From NCBI RefSeq assembly GCF_902498805.1, contig NZ_LR701609.1, positions 1 through 56,209 of the forward strand: a DNA stretch of 56,209 nucleotides. The letters are read 5' to 3'. This document shows, piece by piece, positions 33,441 through 42,392 of the stretch. Position numbers and translations under genes: made by a program. Position 1 is the first letter of the stretch. Each line of letters begins with the position of its first letter. The notes beneath the pieces were generated by a model. The model searched no databases, was not told the DNA's origin, and saw only the letters and a program-made list of their open reading frames with translations. The DNA is from Imperialibacter sp. EC-SDR9 (GTDB taxonomy: Bacteria; Bacteroidota; Bacteroidia; Cytophagales; Cyclobacteriaceae).

Positions 33441-34364
33441 ATGAAGGGCAGAGTTATTAAGTCGACCGGGTCATGGTATTCAGTGCTACTGGAAAATGAA
33501 TCCGTTGTGAACTGCCGCCTCCGGGGAAAATTCAAACTGGACAAGCAGAAGGTAACCAACCCGGTGACGGTTGGAGACTGGGTGGAAATACTTGTTGAGC
33601 CAAGTTCTGACACCGAGTACATCATTACGGATATTTATCCAAGAGACAACTACATCATTAGAAAGTCGCCAAAAAAAATGGCCTATGGGCACCTGCTGGC
33701 TTCTAATATCGACCTGGCAGTACTGGTCGCTTCCGTCGTTTACCCAAAAACTTCTACAGGCTTTATCGACAGATTCCTTGTCACTGCAGAAGCCTACCGC
33801 ATACCTTCCCTTATTTTGTTCAATAAGAAAGACTTGTGGGATGACGAGGCACACAGTTTTGTCGAAGAAATGGTGGAAACGTACAAATCGATCGGCTATT
33901 CGTCACTCATAATGTCTTCATTTGACGACGTGGATGTTCAAAAGCTAAGAGAAGTACTCCACGGAAAAACATCGTTGTTTTCAGGCCATTCCGGCGTGGG
34001 TAAATCGACCCTTTTGAATAAGCTCACCGGCAGCGTCACCCAAAAAACACAGGAAGTATCTGACTTTGCAAACAAAGGTGTGCACACCACCACATTTGCA
34101 GAAATGTTTGAAATTGAAAAAAATACTTTTGTAATTGATACACCAGGAATAAAGGAGCTAGCTTTGGCAGAGATTGAAGAAGAAGAGCTCAGCCATTATT
34201 TCCCTGAAATGAGAGAGCTTATCGGGCAATGCAAATACCACAACTGTACGCATACCCATGAGCCGGGGTGTGCGATAGTTGAGGCGCTGGATAGTGGGAA
34301 AGTGCCAGCGAGCAGATACAACAGCTATTTGTCGATGTACGACGATGAGGACAATCGCCGTTAG
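33441..34364 (+). CDS. rsgA: Ribosome small subunit-dependent GTPase A
   Basis: 30S maturation GTPase of 307 residues. OB fold at about 1-70, then a circularly permuted GTPase: FNKKDL (G4) precedes the P-loop GHSGVGKST near 180 and DTPGIKEL (G3). The C-terminal zinc motif C-KYHN-C-THTHEPGC is intact. Encoded directly after waaA. The following gene starts 43 bp later but is of different function. Confidence 0.95.
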   Translation: MKGRVIKSTGSWYSVLLENESVVNCRLRGKFKLDKQKVTNPVTVGDWVEILVEPSSDTEYIITDIYPRDNYIIRKSPKKMAYGHLLASNIDLAVLVASVVYPKTSTGFIDRFLVTAEAYRIPSLILFNKKDLWDDEAHSFVEEMVETYKSIGYSSLIMSSFDDVDVQKLREVLHGKTSLFSGHSGVGKSTLLNKLTGSVTQKTQEVSDFANKGVHTTTFAEMFEIEKNTFVIDTPGIKELALAEIEEEELSHYFPEMRELIGQCKYHNCTHTHEPGCAIVEALDSGKVPASRYNSYLSMYDDEDNRR

Positions 34365-34407
34365 CGCCTACCCCAAAAGAAAAGAGCAAAAGATATAATT
34401 AAGAAAA

Positions 34408-35217
34408 ATGAAGGCAAACGTAGGATTTGGATCAATTGACTACAAGGTAGAAGGGGAGCCTTTCGTTGGCAGGAATGAAGTGCTGGCAAAGCTGGATGAT
34501 GATCTTACTGCAAGGAGAAACTGGCACAAACAGGGCTATGTAATAAAGAGGTTCCTCCCTTCTGGCACCTACCTTCAATTTCATGGAGGCATGGAAGAAC
34601 TGTTCCGCAAATGCCTTACCCGGGCAGGTATCGAAGTCAACCCAAATTTCAAGTCAAGCAATTATCATGAGCTTGTTAAAGGTAATTATGATCTCCACCT
34701 TAAAGTAATAGAGCAAACCAAACTGCTTCAATGGTATGACTTACCTATTCATGTGTCAATAATTGAGGAGATCGTCTCAGAGATAGTATCGATACCAGTG
34801 AGATCCGTCAAGCCTATGAACGGAGAGAGAGTCTTCCATTTTCGGGTGGTGAGACCAGGAGAGCCAGACTTCAATCCGTTGCACAGAGACGCCTGGCAGG
34901 AGGAAAATAAGGGTGCCATCAATATTTATGTGCCACTTGTAGGGAGCAATCAAAACTCATCACTATTGCTGGCTCCGGGTTCCCATTTATGGCCTGAGCA
35001 TAGAATTACCCGCTCAAAGGAAGGTGCCGTGATGAATGGTGTGAAGTTCAATGTACCCGGAGTCATCGACTCTCAAATACCCATCGCTCTTGAGCGGCCA
35101 AACCCGGGCATCAACCATGTGATGGTGTTTTCTCCCTACCTTATTCATGGAGGGGCTGTCAACAAGAACAGAAGAACCACCCGAATATCACTTGAAATGA
35201 GATTTTGGCGCAAATAA
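34408..35217 (+). CDS. PhyH-like 2-oxoglutarate/Fe(II) dioxygenase-type protein
   Basis: Protein of 269 residues not assigned to a named family. The double-stranded beta-helix ligands appear present: His159-Arg-Asp161 as the HxD pair, His247 in LIHGGA as the third ligand, and Arg256 or Arg259 in RRTTRISLEMRF as the 2-oxoglutarate anchor. LLLAPGSHLWPEH is like PhyH-family halogenase and hydroxylase loops. The substrate may be a sugar or lipid moiety, given the polysaccharide genes to the right. Its last 30 bases overlap a convergent GT2 gene. Confidence 0.65.
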   Translation: MKANVGFGSIDYKVEGEPFVGRNEVLAKLDDDLTARRNWHKQGYVIKRFLPSGTYLQFHGGMEELFRKCLTRAGIEVNPNFKSSNYHELVKGNYDLHLKVIEQTKLLQWYDLPIHVSIIEEIVSEIVSIPVRSVKPMNGERVFHFRVVRPGEPDFNPLHRDAWQEENKGAINIYVPLVGSNQNSSLLLAPGSHLWPEHRITRSKEGAVMNGVKFNVPGVIDSQIPIALERPNPGINHVMVFSPYLIHGGAVNKNRRTTRISLEMRFWRK

Positions 35218-36147
35218 GTGGCCTTGCAGCCAATGGTAAGTGTTTCGCAACCACCTAAGATCAATTTTAAGCCGGTTGAGAAGCTCCAAAATAAGATAAA
35301 TCAAGGGGAGGCGGCCATACCCCTTAAGCAAATCCAAAAACAACGTGGCTTCTTTGTGGTTGGCACTGAACACCGACTGACGTATTTCGTACCTGAGCCT
35401 TCTTCTAAGGGCGTGATCCTCCTCTTCAGACCGGTTCATCTGTTGTATTTTCAAGCAAACCAGATAGGTAGAATGCAGTTGTTCGTCGCCCTTTTTATAC
35501 CACCGGGTTGATAGGGATTCTGAATGCTTCCTGATCGAAGTAAACACCTCAGGCTGATAGGCATATTTATACTTTCTGGCAGACCTCACCCAAAAATCGA
35601 AATCTTCGTAAGAGAGCCGGGCATCGTATCCGTCAAGATTGTCAATCACCTGCTTCCGGAACATCATTGTGGGTGGAGCGATAAAATAGGTGGAGATAAG
35701 CAGCTTGTAAATGTCTGCTTCCGGCTGACGAAAGGAAGTAAAAAAATGGTGCTTCAGAAAATTGCCGTTTTCGTTAATGTATTCAGCGTTATGGTAAATG
35801 ACTCCAAAGCTTTCATTCAGTGTTTCAAAAAAAGAGACTTGGGCAGCGACCCGGTCAGGGCGCATCACATCATCAAGCGAAAAATCGATGATGTAGTCAC
35901 CTTCTGCCAGCTTCAGTGCACTGTTGAACGAACTACAGTTCCCCAGATTTTTCGTATTCTCAATAAATGGAACATCTGGTTTACCTTTCAACAAAGACTT
36001 GATAACTTCACCGCTGTTGTCCGTGCTGGCATCGTCTACTACGATCACCTGAATATCAGGATAGGTTTGGTTCCAAACCGACTCCAGCGCCTCCTGTAGG
36101 TAGGGTGCCTGGTTATAGCAAAGACAGATGACGGATACCTTTTTCAA
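35188..36147 (-). CDS. Glycosyltransferase family 2
   Basis: Inverting GT-A enzyme of 319 residues. The N-terminal half has SVICLCYNQAPYLQEALES, VIVVDDASTDNS and the metal-binding FSLDDVMRPDRV. A YEDFDFWVR stretch, near 180, sits where the catalytic base lies in this family. The C-terminal third is helical and basic, with LRYEIRQSVF. It transfers a sugar to a surface polysaccharide or lipid, of unknown specificity. The gap behind it, to 36604, has no gene. Confidence 0.88.
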   Translation of the reverse strand: MKKVSVICLCYNQAPYLQEALESVWNQTYPDIQVIVVDDASTDNSGEVIKSLLKGKPDVPFIENTKNLGNCSSFNSALKLAEGDYIIDFSLDDVMRPDRVAAQVSFFETLNESFGVIYHNAEYINENGNFLKHHFFTSFRQPEADIYKLLISTYFIAPPTMMFRKQVIDNLDGYDARLSYEDFDFWVRSARKYKYAYQPEVFTSIRKHSESLSTRWYKKGDEQLHSTYLVCLKIQQMNRSEEEDHALRRRLRYEIRQSVFSANHKEATLFLDLLKGYGRLPLIYLILELLNRLKIDLRWLRNTYHWLQGHLFAPKSHFK

Positions 36148-36604
36148 ATCGTTTGCAAAATGTACAAAAATGGTGAAAATAAGATTTTTTGCATTGGACT
36201 GCTGAGAACGGGTACTACTTCCAAGAGCAAACGCATTGAAAAAAGCTAGTGGTCATTGTTGGAGATGAGAGTCAGCAAGGCAGGCAGACCTGACACGAGG
36301 TCTCATATTCGATTGTTAAAAAAAACGCCCCATCTGAACCAGTTCAGTAGGAGCTAATTTGAGCATTATCTCCGATAGTTTTTTTGACTGTTTTGGAGAA
36401 AATGAAAGACTCCAGAGGAACATAGAAGGGCAACCTGATGACTTCCCGGGCAAGACAATGCTTAGGTCGTATGACAGTCATCGGCAGCACAAACTGAAAT
36501 AGAAACTGGCTGGCATATCAAATCATCATGTACACCCCGACCCCTTGAGTTATTGTCATTACATGCGGATTTATAGAAGCATTCTAAAACACTATGTTTT
36601 AATA
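36148..36604. other. Gene-free stretch in the polysaccharide patch
   Basis: About 457 bases without a supported gene. CTGAACCAGTTCAG at 36334-36347 is a near-perfect palindrome after an A run, and could be a terminator remnant or an operator. Short frames on either strand look like decayed coding DNA, but I could not tie them to a family. Confidence 0.4.
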
Positions 36605-37432
36605 TCAATTTTTCAAGAAATAAGCATTTTTTAGCACATATCCTATCATACTATATTCTCTTTCTACCAAAAATTTAACAAACTTATTGTTATTATAATC
36701 CTTAAAATCAAAGGTTTCATCCTCGACAACTATCAGTTTTGGCTGATACGATGAAAAGTCCAGAGAAGTTAAAACTTCAAGATCATGCTCCTCACAATCT
36801 ATAGATAAAAGATCAAACTTATTTGGGACATTATATTTTTTAAGTATTGAATTTAAGGTTAAGGTTTCTCGATTTTTAGTTTGGTAAGATAAGCCTAAGT
36901 TAACTGCTTCTTTGAGATTGTTTTTGTCAAGTGTTGACAGGACATTATTTTCAATTTGATAAAAATCAACTTGTTGAACTGAATTAGAAATGACTTCAGC
37001 TATAGCTATATCTTTTGGTCTGTACAAGCAGTATTTTGCAATCAATTTCTCGTTAGCGTCTATACAAATCCCTCTCCAGCCTTTTCTATATAAGCCATAT
37101 GTATTAGAAAGAAATTTAGGATGATTACAGCCGACATCCACATAAAAGCACGGATTGGATATTATTGGTTTTAATATTCCTTCTATTATTCTGTCTTCAC
37201 CTGTAAATGCAAAACTGTATTTTGTAATTCTTCCTAATAGCAATCGAGTAGTTGATGAAAAAAGAATACCAATAATATTAAATAGGCTTCTAAATGGGTA
37301 TCTGATTGTATAAAATTGACTAAAAACACAGCGAATCTCTTTCAGCGAAAGCCCAATCATTGTATAAAATGCCCGTGAATACGCCCTATTATATAACGAC
37401 TTATGTAATTTGTTTTGTAAGTAAGATTTCAT
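36605..37432 (-). CDS. FkbM family methyltransferase
   Basis: SAM-dependent methyltransferase of about 275 residues from the ATG at 37430-37432 (MKSYLQNKL). The SAM motif is VDVGCNHPKFLSNTYGLYRK with GICIDANEKL after it, and FDLLSIDCEEHDLEVL is the typical FkbM second motif. FkbM enzymes methylate sugars or amino groups on surface glycans. The gene is visibly richer in A and T than its neighbours, with many AAA, AAT and TTT codons, which suggests recent transfer. Confidence 0.87.
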   Translation of the reverse strand: MKSYLQNKLHKSLYNRAYSRAFYTMIGLSLKEIRCVFSQFYTIRYPFRSLFNIIGILFSSTTRLLLGRITKYSFAFTGEDRIIEGILKPIISNPCFYVDVGCNHPKFLSNTYGLYRKGWRGICIDANEKLIAKYCLYRPKDIAIAEVISNSVQQVDFYQIENNVLSTLDKNNLKEAVNLGLSYQTKNRETLTLNSILKKYNVPNKFDLLSIDCEEHDLEVLTSLDFSSYQPKLIVVEDETFDFKDYNNNKFVKFLVEREYSMIGYVLKNAYFLKN

Positions 37433-37770
37433 CAAACTATAATTTGTGATAACGTCCAACTATCATCCGTAAGCTGAGCTCTTCAAATTTCTATAAAAGA
37501 ATCGAACCGCACTAGCCTTTGTAGCTCCATTTGTACTCTGCTACGCTGGAGTCCACAATTTCACGAGGTAAGAAGGAAAGTAGCTGGCAAAGTATGGGCT
37601 GACCGCTTAATTTGCATTCTCATCCATGATGTAGGTTGTTTAGCCCCGCCAAACATCATGACTTTGGTGGGGTTTAACTACCTCGCTATTGTACTTTTCT
37701 TAATCTTCATTAAATTCATTAGCTTTTCCCCCAGAGGACAGTATTAGAAAATTGAAAATTTCACTAGAAA
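37433..37770. other. Gene-free stretch with a stable hairpin
   Basis: About 338 bases without a gene. CCCCGCCAAA (37644-37653) pairs with TTTGGTGGGG (37673-37682) with one G-U pair, flanked by T residues, so it may terminate an earlier transcript. Nothing else could be supported. Confidence 0.45.
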
Positions 37771-38631
37771 ATGAAGTTAGCACGATTACTACTGCAAATT
37801 CCTTTCAAGTTCAATACGATTGACTTTAAGGAACGGTGGGAAGGCCGCATACCGGGAATGTTAGCCGAGGATGTCGGCAAACTTCAAAGAGAATATCCCA
37901 TCAAACCAACGAACAGGTGGGTAAACAAAATCCCCTTTCTATTCTCCGTGGTTCAAAATATATCTGTTCTTAAATCCTGTGTCTTTTATAAGCCAACAAT
38001 AATCCCAAACCTTGAAAAAGGAATCGGCTATATAAGAATTCACAAATCAGGAAGCTCTTCGATTGCTTCGGCATTATCTCCTTCCCCTGGCGACCACAAG
38101 CGATCATTGGAAGCAGTGGAGTGGACTGCCTATTACTACTATCAGCAAGGGATACCGCTCGCAGAACATGACCTGAAATACTTCACTGTTGTCCGCAACC
38201 CATTTACCCGCCTGGTATCCGCCTACCTCAACAGCTACTTCGAAGGTGAGTCTTTCCACTACGTGTATGACTGTTATTTTTTTGGTTTGTTTCAACAAAG
38301 ACATTCGTTTTCCGAATTCGTCGAACGTGTTTTCATGATTCCAGAACCTCTTTTGCTTGACCATATTAAGCCACAAACGACGGTATTAAGACACCTGAGG
38401 GTTAACAAAATTAAAGTCTTTAAGCTGGAACAAGACAGTCAGAAAATAACACAATTCCTAGGATTAAAAGAGGGGGAGTTTAGCAAGCTTAATGTCACCA
38501 GTTACTATGATTATAAGGACTTTTACGACCTGAAATCATTCGAAAGAGCCAGCAAGGTTTATAAAAATGATATTGAGTCTTACGGCTACCAAAAAGAATG
38601 TGAAGAGTTGAAAAATCATGTTTCTAAATAA
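37771..38631 (+). CDS. Sulfotransferase family 2 domain protein
   Basis: Protein of 286 residues in the carbohydrate sulfotransferase group. The PAPS 5'-phosphosulfate loop is IHKSGSSSI at 90-98, and the 3'-phosphate motif is VVRNPFTRLVSAYLNSY at about 140-156. These are the two clear PAPS contacts of the family. It probably sulfates a cell-surface glycan; marine Bacteroidota often have such genes in polysaccharide clusters. No sulfate activation gene is in the window. The 3' end overlaps the start of the broken GT4 frame. Confidence 0.85.
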   Translation: MKLARLLLQIPFKFNTIDFKERWEGRIPGMLAEDVGKLQREYPIKPTNRWVNKIPFLFSVVQNISVLKSCVFYKPTIIPNLEKGIGYIRIHKSGSSSIASALSPSPGDHKRSLEAVEWTAYYYYQQGIPLAEHDLKYFTVVRNPFTRLVSAYLNSYFEGESFHYVYDCYFFGLFQQRHSFSEFVERVFMIPEPLLLDHIKPQTTVLRHLRVNKIKVFKLEQDSQKITQFLGLKEGEFSKLNVTSYYDYKDFYDLKSFERASKVYKNDIESYGYQKECEELKNHVSK

Positions 38632-38746
38632 ACGAGATGCTACAGTGTGCCTCGCTACACCAAGTTTCTTAGATAAAAACCTAATAATAAAAGCTAGCCG
38701 AACTATTTTACCTGCCGAGGCTGATCAGGAGTTTCATACATTTTAC

Positions 38747-38984
38747 TATTTGCACAAGAACATTTTCGTCATTCCGTCGTGGTACCCTACCAAAGATGAG
38801 CCTCGCACTGGCATATCCATCAAGGAGCAAGCTGTTTGAGGCAATGAAACAATTCTCTCAAAAGGATATTGTTTTTGAAACATTGAAGATCAGGGAGTAT
38901 TTTCTTACCCACTTCTCCAAACAGGTAATTACGCAGCAGTTGGGGGCTCTTTATAAAGAAGTCGTCGATGGGTTCTCAGCGTAG
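38747..38984 (+). pseudogene. GT4 glycosyltransferase remnant with internal deletion
   Basis: Two ends of one GT4 gene are joined. From about 38756 one frame reads KNIFVIPSWYPTKDEPRTG, then IKEQAV and a stop, the usual first 28 residues of a GT4 enzyme. From about 38836 another frame reads EAMKQFSQKDI, then a family-like C-terminus including KIREYFLTHFSKQVI and a stop at 38984. The middle, roughly 300 codons, is missing and the junction is out of frame. The two parts are only a few bases apart. This shows that a functional GT4 once lay here. Confidence 0.72.
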
Positions 38985-39923
38985 TAACCTTAGGCAAGCA
39001 GCAAAGCCCACTTCAGCTCCCATCTTCTCCTTAAAACTAAACAAGCCTTTCTGAGACTCACCACGCACTGACGACTTGCCCATGTCAATGAGTGTATAAC
39101 CTTGCTCAGCCGCCCAGGTGTAGAGCTGAACGATCAGCAGCACCATTGGGCTGTAATTATTGAAAGCCGTGCTGGCAGCTGGCAAAAAATAGTAAAGCAC
39201 GTCATTTGACACATGAGTGGTGACACATGCAGCAATGATGCGTTGGTCATCTCTGACCGTGAATGCCTGATAAACCCCTTCCAGGTTCACCCACGAACGC
39301 CGAAGGTCACTCTCCGAGATATTGATGGCAACACCCTGCTCCCTCCTGCACTCTTCAATAAATGAATACACCTCGCCGAGTTTTTCAAATGGCTCGGCAG
39401 CAAAAATGAACCCGGCATTGAGGCATTTGTTTAAGCGCCGCACCTGACTGTCATGCATTTTTTCTTTCAGTCGGTGCGCTGGCGTTACAGCGATGTGTTG
39501 ATGCAAGTCAGCGAATTGTGTAAAAAACCCAGCCTCCTTCAGACACCTCACAAACATATTCCCGGCAGTTGTCGGAAGTTCGGGGAAGGGTAAATAAACT
39601 GTTACGTGGTTCTCCGAAGACTCACCTACTATCCGAGCGGCAAGGGCTTGAATGTGTTGTTCGCCCACTTCCTGCGCAACCGAGAGCCCCCCAAAAGGAC
39701 TTTTTGGCATACTCACCCAACCGCCATTATCAATAGAAAAGTGAATGATCCCATAAATCTCCCCACCCTTCTCCAAAGTAAATGACACATACCCCCCTTC
39801 AGGAAATTGGTTTCCCATAAATGCCATAGACTGAAATAGCAACGGATTAAACGCCCACTGCCTTTTTTCCAGGCCCTTTCCATTCTGATAGAAATTTACC
39901 TCCATACAACCTGGGTTACCCAT
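38976..39923 (-). CDS. FemAB/GNAT-like acyltransferase domain protein
   Basis: Protein of 315 residues of the GNAT-like FemAB/BioF2 group. The C-terminal acetyltransferase-like domain (about 150-300) has VYSFIEECRREQGV, RRSWVNLEGVYQAF, ACVTTHV, YYFLPAA and DMGKSSVRGESQKGLFSFKEKMGA, close to the CelD/FemAB pattern of wall-polymer or exopolysaccharide modifiers. It probably transfers an acyl or aminoacyl group to a surface polymer. The stop overlaps the GT4 remnant by nine bases. Confidence 0.75.
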   Translation of the reverse strand: MGNPGCMEVNFYQNGKGLEKRQWAFNPLLFQSMAFMGNQFPEGGYVSFTLEKGGEIYGIIHFSIDNGGWVSMPKSPFGGLSVAQEVGEQHIQALAARIVGESSENHVTVYLPFPELPTTAGNMFVRCLKEAGFFTQFADLHQHIAVTPAHRLKEKMHDSQVRRLNKCLNAGFIFAAEPFEKLGEVYSFIEECRREQGVAINISESDLRRSWVNLEGVYQAFTVRDDQRIIAACVTTHVSNDVLYYFLPAASTAFNNYSPMVLLIVQLYTWAAEQGYTLIDMGKSSVRGESQKGLFSFKEKMGAEVGFAACLRLLR

Positions 39924-40011
39924 GTTTGACGCCAGCCTCCGTTGACCATCTTATTGCTAAAGAAAAAAAAGCTTCACAACATAATTCATGCATAGTTAAA
40001 CGTTTAGTTTT

Positions 40012-40019
40012 TAGTTTTG
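40012..40019 (+). promoter_or_regulatory. TAnnTTTG box upstream of the TPR gene
   Basis: TAGTTTTG is an exact match to the -7 consensus, 30 bases before the ATG at 40050. A matching upstream box is not clear, so the call is weak. Confidence 0.35.
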
Positions 40020-40049
40020 CAACTGAATGAAAGATTATTGCTGCCATCT

Positions 40050-41192
40050 ATGAAACCAACCTTTGGGCTAGTTATTGTTCTATTGTTCGTCATCCTCTCT
40101 CCTCCTCACACCGCAACATCGCAGGAAAGGCTTCCCCTTTTTAGCAGCAAGAGTAAAATAAAATTAGTGCAGCTGTGTGTGGACCACATCTACAACATGG
40201 AATTTGATGAGGCCAGAGTGCTTTACAAAGAGATAAAAATTGCTTTGCCTGGTCATCCGGCCATCGATATGCTCGATGCCTTTTTTATCTCCTGGCAGGA
40301 AATGCCTTTCAATGTTCATTCCCCGGGTTACAAGAACCACATTGCCAAACTTGAAGCGGTAATTGAAAAGTCGCAAAAAATATTGAAAGAGGACACTGAC
40401 AATGAAGAAGGCATTTTCTTTGAAATGTCGGCCCGAGGACTCCTGGCAGAATATTACGCCGACGAGGGCAGCTACATGAGGGCCATCAGCGAGGCGAAAC
40501 AGACTTATGATTTCATCAAAAAAGGTTTCGAGCTAACTGACAAAAATCCGGAGTTTCTGTTTACTGTTGGCTTGTACAATTATTTCAGAGAGACATACCC
40601 TGAAAGGCATCCTATCTACAAGCCATTTTTGTGGTTTTTTAAGAGTGGAGACAAAGAGCTCGGCCTTAAGCAGCTTGACCAGGCCTGTCGGCAAGGGGTG
40701 CTGACGAAGGTTGAAGCCAATCTTTACACTTCGTACATCTACTTACGATATGAGAACAATCCGGAAACTGCCCTCAAATACCTCAGAAGACTTAATAAAG
40801 ACTATCCGAAAAATGCCTTTTTCCAAACGAAGCTTGCTGAGGCGCTGGTAATGAATGAGCGTTACAAGGAAGTAGGTCCACTGGCTGATGAGCTACTTGG
40901 GAATTCAGACGCTTACTACCGTATGTCGGCCAACTTATTTCTTGGCATCATGGAGGAAAAGAGAGCTCAAAACTTAAGTGACGCAACCTATTATTACCAA
41001 AAAGCCCTGAGCGAATCAGCAACATTTGAGTTCAAGGGCGAATACTACAAAAGCCTGGCCTACCTGGGCTTGGGCCGAATTTTTCGGAGGCAGGGCAACA
41101 GCGACCTTGCCGACGGGCAGTTTAACCTGGCCATTGAATGGGCCACTACCGAGGAGGTAGAAAAAGAAGCCAAAGGTTATTTAAAACATTAG
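40050..41192 (+). CDS. Exported tetratricopeptide repeat protein
   Basis: Protein of 380 residues. ATG 40050 gives a signal peptide (PTFGLVIVLLFVIL to ATS); a TTG at 40017 would lengthen it without reason. The rest is alpha-helical with TPR-like pairs, such as IYNMEFDEARVLYKEI, GLLAEYYADEGSYMRAI and YLGLGRIFRRQGNSDLADGQ. TPR proteins act as scaffolds; nothing here fixes the partner. The YigZ gene begins four bases after the stop, so they form an operon. Confidence 0.78.
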   Translation: MKPTFGLVIVLLFVILSPPHTATSQERLPLFSSKSKIKLVQLCVDHIYNMEFDEARVLYKEIKIALPGHPAIDMLDAFFISWQEMPFNVHSPGYKNHIAKLEAVIEKSQKILKEDTDNEEGIFFEMSARGLLAEYYADEGSYMRAISEAKQTYDFIKKGFELTDKNPEFLFTVGLYNYFRETYPERHPIYKPFLWFFKSGDKELGLKQLDQACRQGVLTKVEANLYTSYIYLRYENNPETALKYLRRLNKDYPKNAFFQTKLAEALVMNERYKEVGPLADELLGNSDAYYRMSANLFLGIMEEKRAQNLSDATYYYQKALSESATFEFKGEYYKSLAYLGLGRIFRRQGNSDLADGQFNLAIEWATTEEVEKEAKGYLKH

Positions 41193-41196
41193 TGAA

Positions 41197-41802
41197 GTGG
41201 CCTCTTTTCAATCCATTAAAGCCACATCAGAAGGTTTCTACAAAGAAAAGGGCAGCAAGTTTCTGGCATTTGCATTCCCAGTGCGGACGGAAGATGATAT
41301 CAAGCACCGGCTTGATGAGCTCAGAAAGCAATACTATGATGCCCGGCACCACTGCTACGCCTACATCCTGGGCAACAAAAGTGACAAATACAGAGCCAAT
41401 GACGACGGCGAACCCAACCACAGTGCAGGCGACCCTATACTTGGCCAAATCCGATCCAAAGACCTGACAAACACCCTTGTGGTGGTGGTTCGGTACTTTG
41501 GTGGGACAAAACTGGGCGTATCCGGGCTCATCGCAGCCTACAAAACAGCAGCAAAAGAGGCGCTGGATGCTGCTGAGGTAATTGAAACCACCATCAAAGA
41601 CGAGGTATTGATCGATTTCACCTACGAGCAGACCAGCGATGTGATGAGGCTTGCAAAAGAGTTCGGCCTGGAAATAGAGGGGCAAACATTTCAGGAAATG
41701 TGCTCACTTCGGGGCTTTATAGAGGTTGGCACTGGAGAACCGCTCAAAGAGAAACTTGCACTGGCAGGAGTTTCCAGTGTTCGCATCATCAAAGCCACAT
41801 AA
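41197..41802 (+). CDS. YigZ/IMPACT family protein
   Basis: Protein of 201 residues with a GTG start four bases after the TPR gene stop. The N-terminal UPF0029 domain carries EKGSKFLAFAFPV, then DDGEPNHSAGDPILGQI and VVVVRYFGGTKLGVSGL, all conserved in YigZ. The C-terminal domain (about 135-201) has the IMPACT/DUF1949 ferredoxin-like fold. Some relatives bind translation factors, but function in bacteria is unsettled. Confidence 0.92.
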   Translation: MASFQSIKATSEGFYKEKGSKFLAFAFPVRTEDDIKHRLDELRKQYYDARHHCYAYILGNKSDKYRANDDGEPNHSAGDPILGQIRSKDLTNTLVVVVRYFGGTKLGVSGLIAAYKTAAKEALDAAEVIETTIKDEVLIDFTYEQTSDVMRLAKEFGLEIEGQTFQEMCSLRGFIEVGTGEPLKEKLALAGVSSVRIIKAT

Positions 41803-41804
41803 CG

Positions 41805-42392
41805 TTAATACAAATAACCCTTGCTGTTCAGCACCTGGTAAATTTCCCGGCACACCCAGGCATCGGTAGCCGCATAGTGGATCTGCGCTTTGGTGAGCTC
41901 TTCATTTTCCCAATTGGAGGTCTGCTGGGCTTTGTTAATTCTTTTGCCCAGAATCATGCCCGTCAAATTTCTGGCACCCATGTTTTCAAACTCAAGGTCT
42001 TTCACCACCTCATTCAGGTCAATAAACCCATCGGGTTCGAAGCGTCTGATCTTGTTCAAATCTACCAGGTCGTCACGCAAGGCCACACCTATTTTGGTAA
42101 TGGATACGTCCTCCATTAGGTCATAGATTCGATAGTGGGGCCCCAGGTGGTTGATTCTGAAGAGAAAGGCCTCTTCCTGAGTAGCAAACTGCACCAGAGC
42201 TGTCGGAAAATATTGGCCTTTTCTGAACGCTGGCTTTGTCTCGGTGTCGAAACCTAAAAACTTCTCTCTGGCTAGTATAGTGGTGGCATCCTTAATGTCT
42301 GCCTCATTCGAGATCACATGCACCTTACCTTCAAATCGAAACTCGGGTAATTGCAGTATTTCCTCTTTCGTAATTTTCTTTGGAAAGGTCAT
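41805..42392 (-). CDS. RNase D-like 3'-5' exonuclease domain protein
   Basis: DEDDy exonuclease of 195 residues. The four acidic positions are visible: Asp49 and Glu51 in GFDTETKPAF, an Asp in VALRDDLVDL near 107-108, and Tyr173/Asp177 in YAATDAW. The HRDC domains of true RNase D are absent, so it is a compact single-domain enzyme of the kind that matures or degrades RNA or nicked DNA. It starts where nhaC ends, with a one-base overlap. Confidence 0.88.
   Translation of the reverse strand: MTFPKKITKEEILQLPEFRFEGKVHVISNEADIKDATTILAREKFLGFDTETKPAFRKGQYFPTALVQFATQEEAFLFRINHLGPHYRIYDLMEDVSITKIGVALRDDLVDLNKIRRFEPDGFIDLNEVVKDLEFENMGARNLTGMILGKRINKAQQTSNWENEELTKAQIHYAATDAWVCREIYQVLNSKGYLY

Noticed and set aside
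36148-36604. Insertion sequence remnant
   Set aside because: Short broken frames and a TACACCCCGACCCC-like end looked suggestive, but no transposase motif or terminal repeat pair was found.
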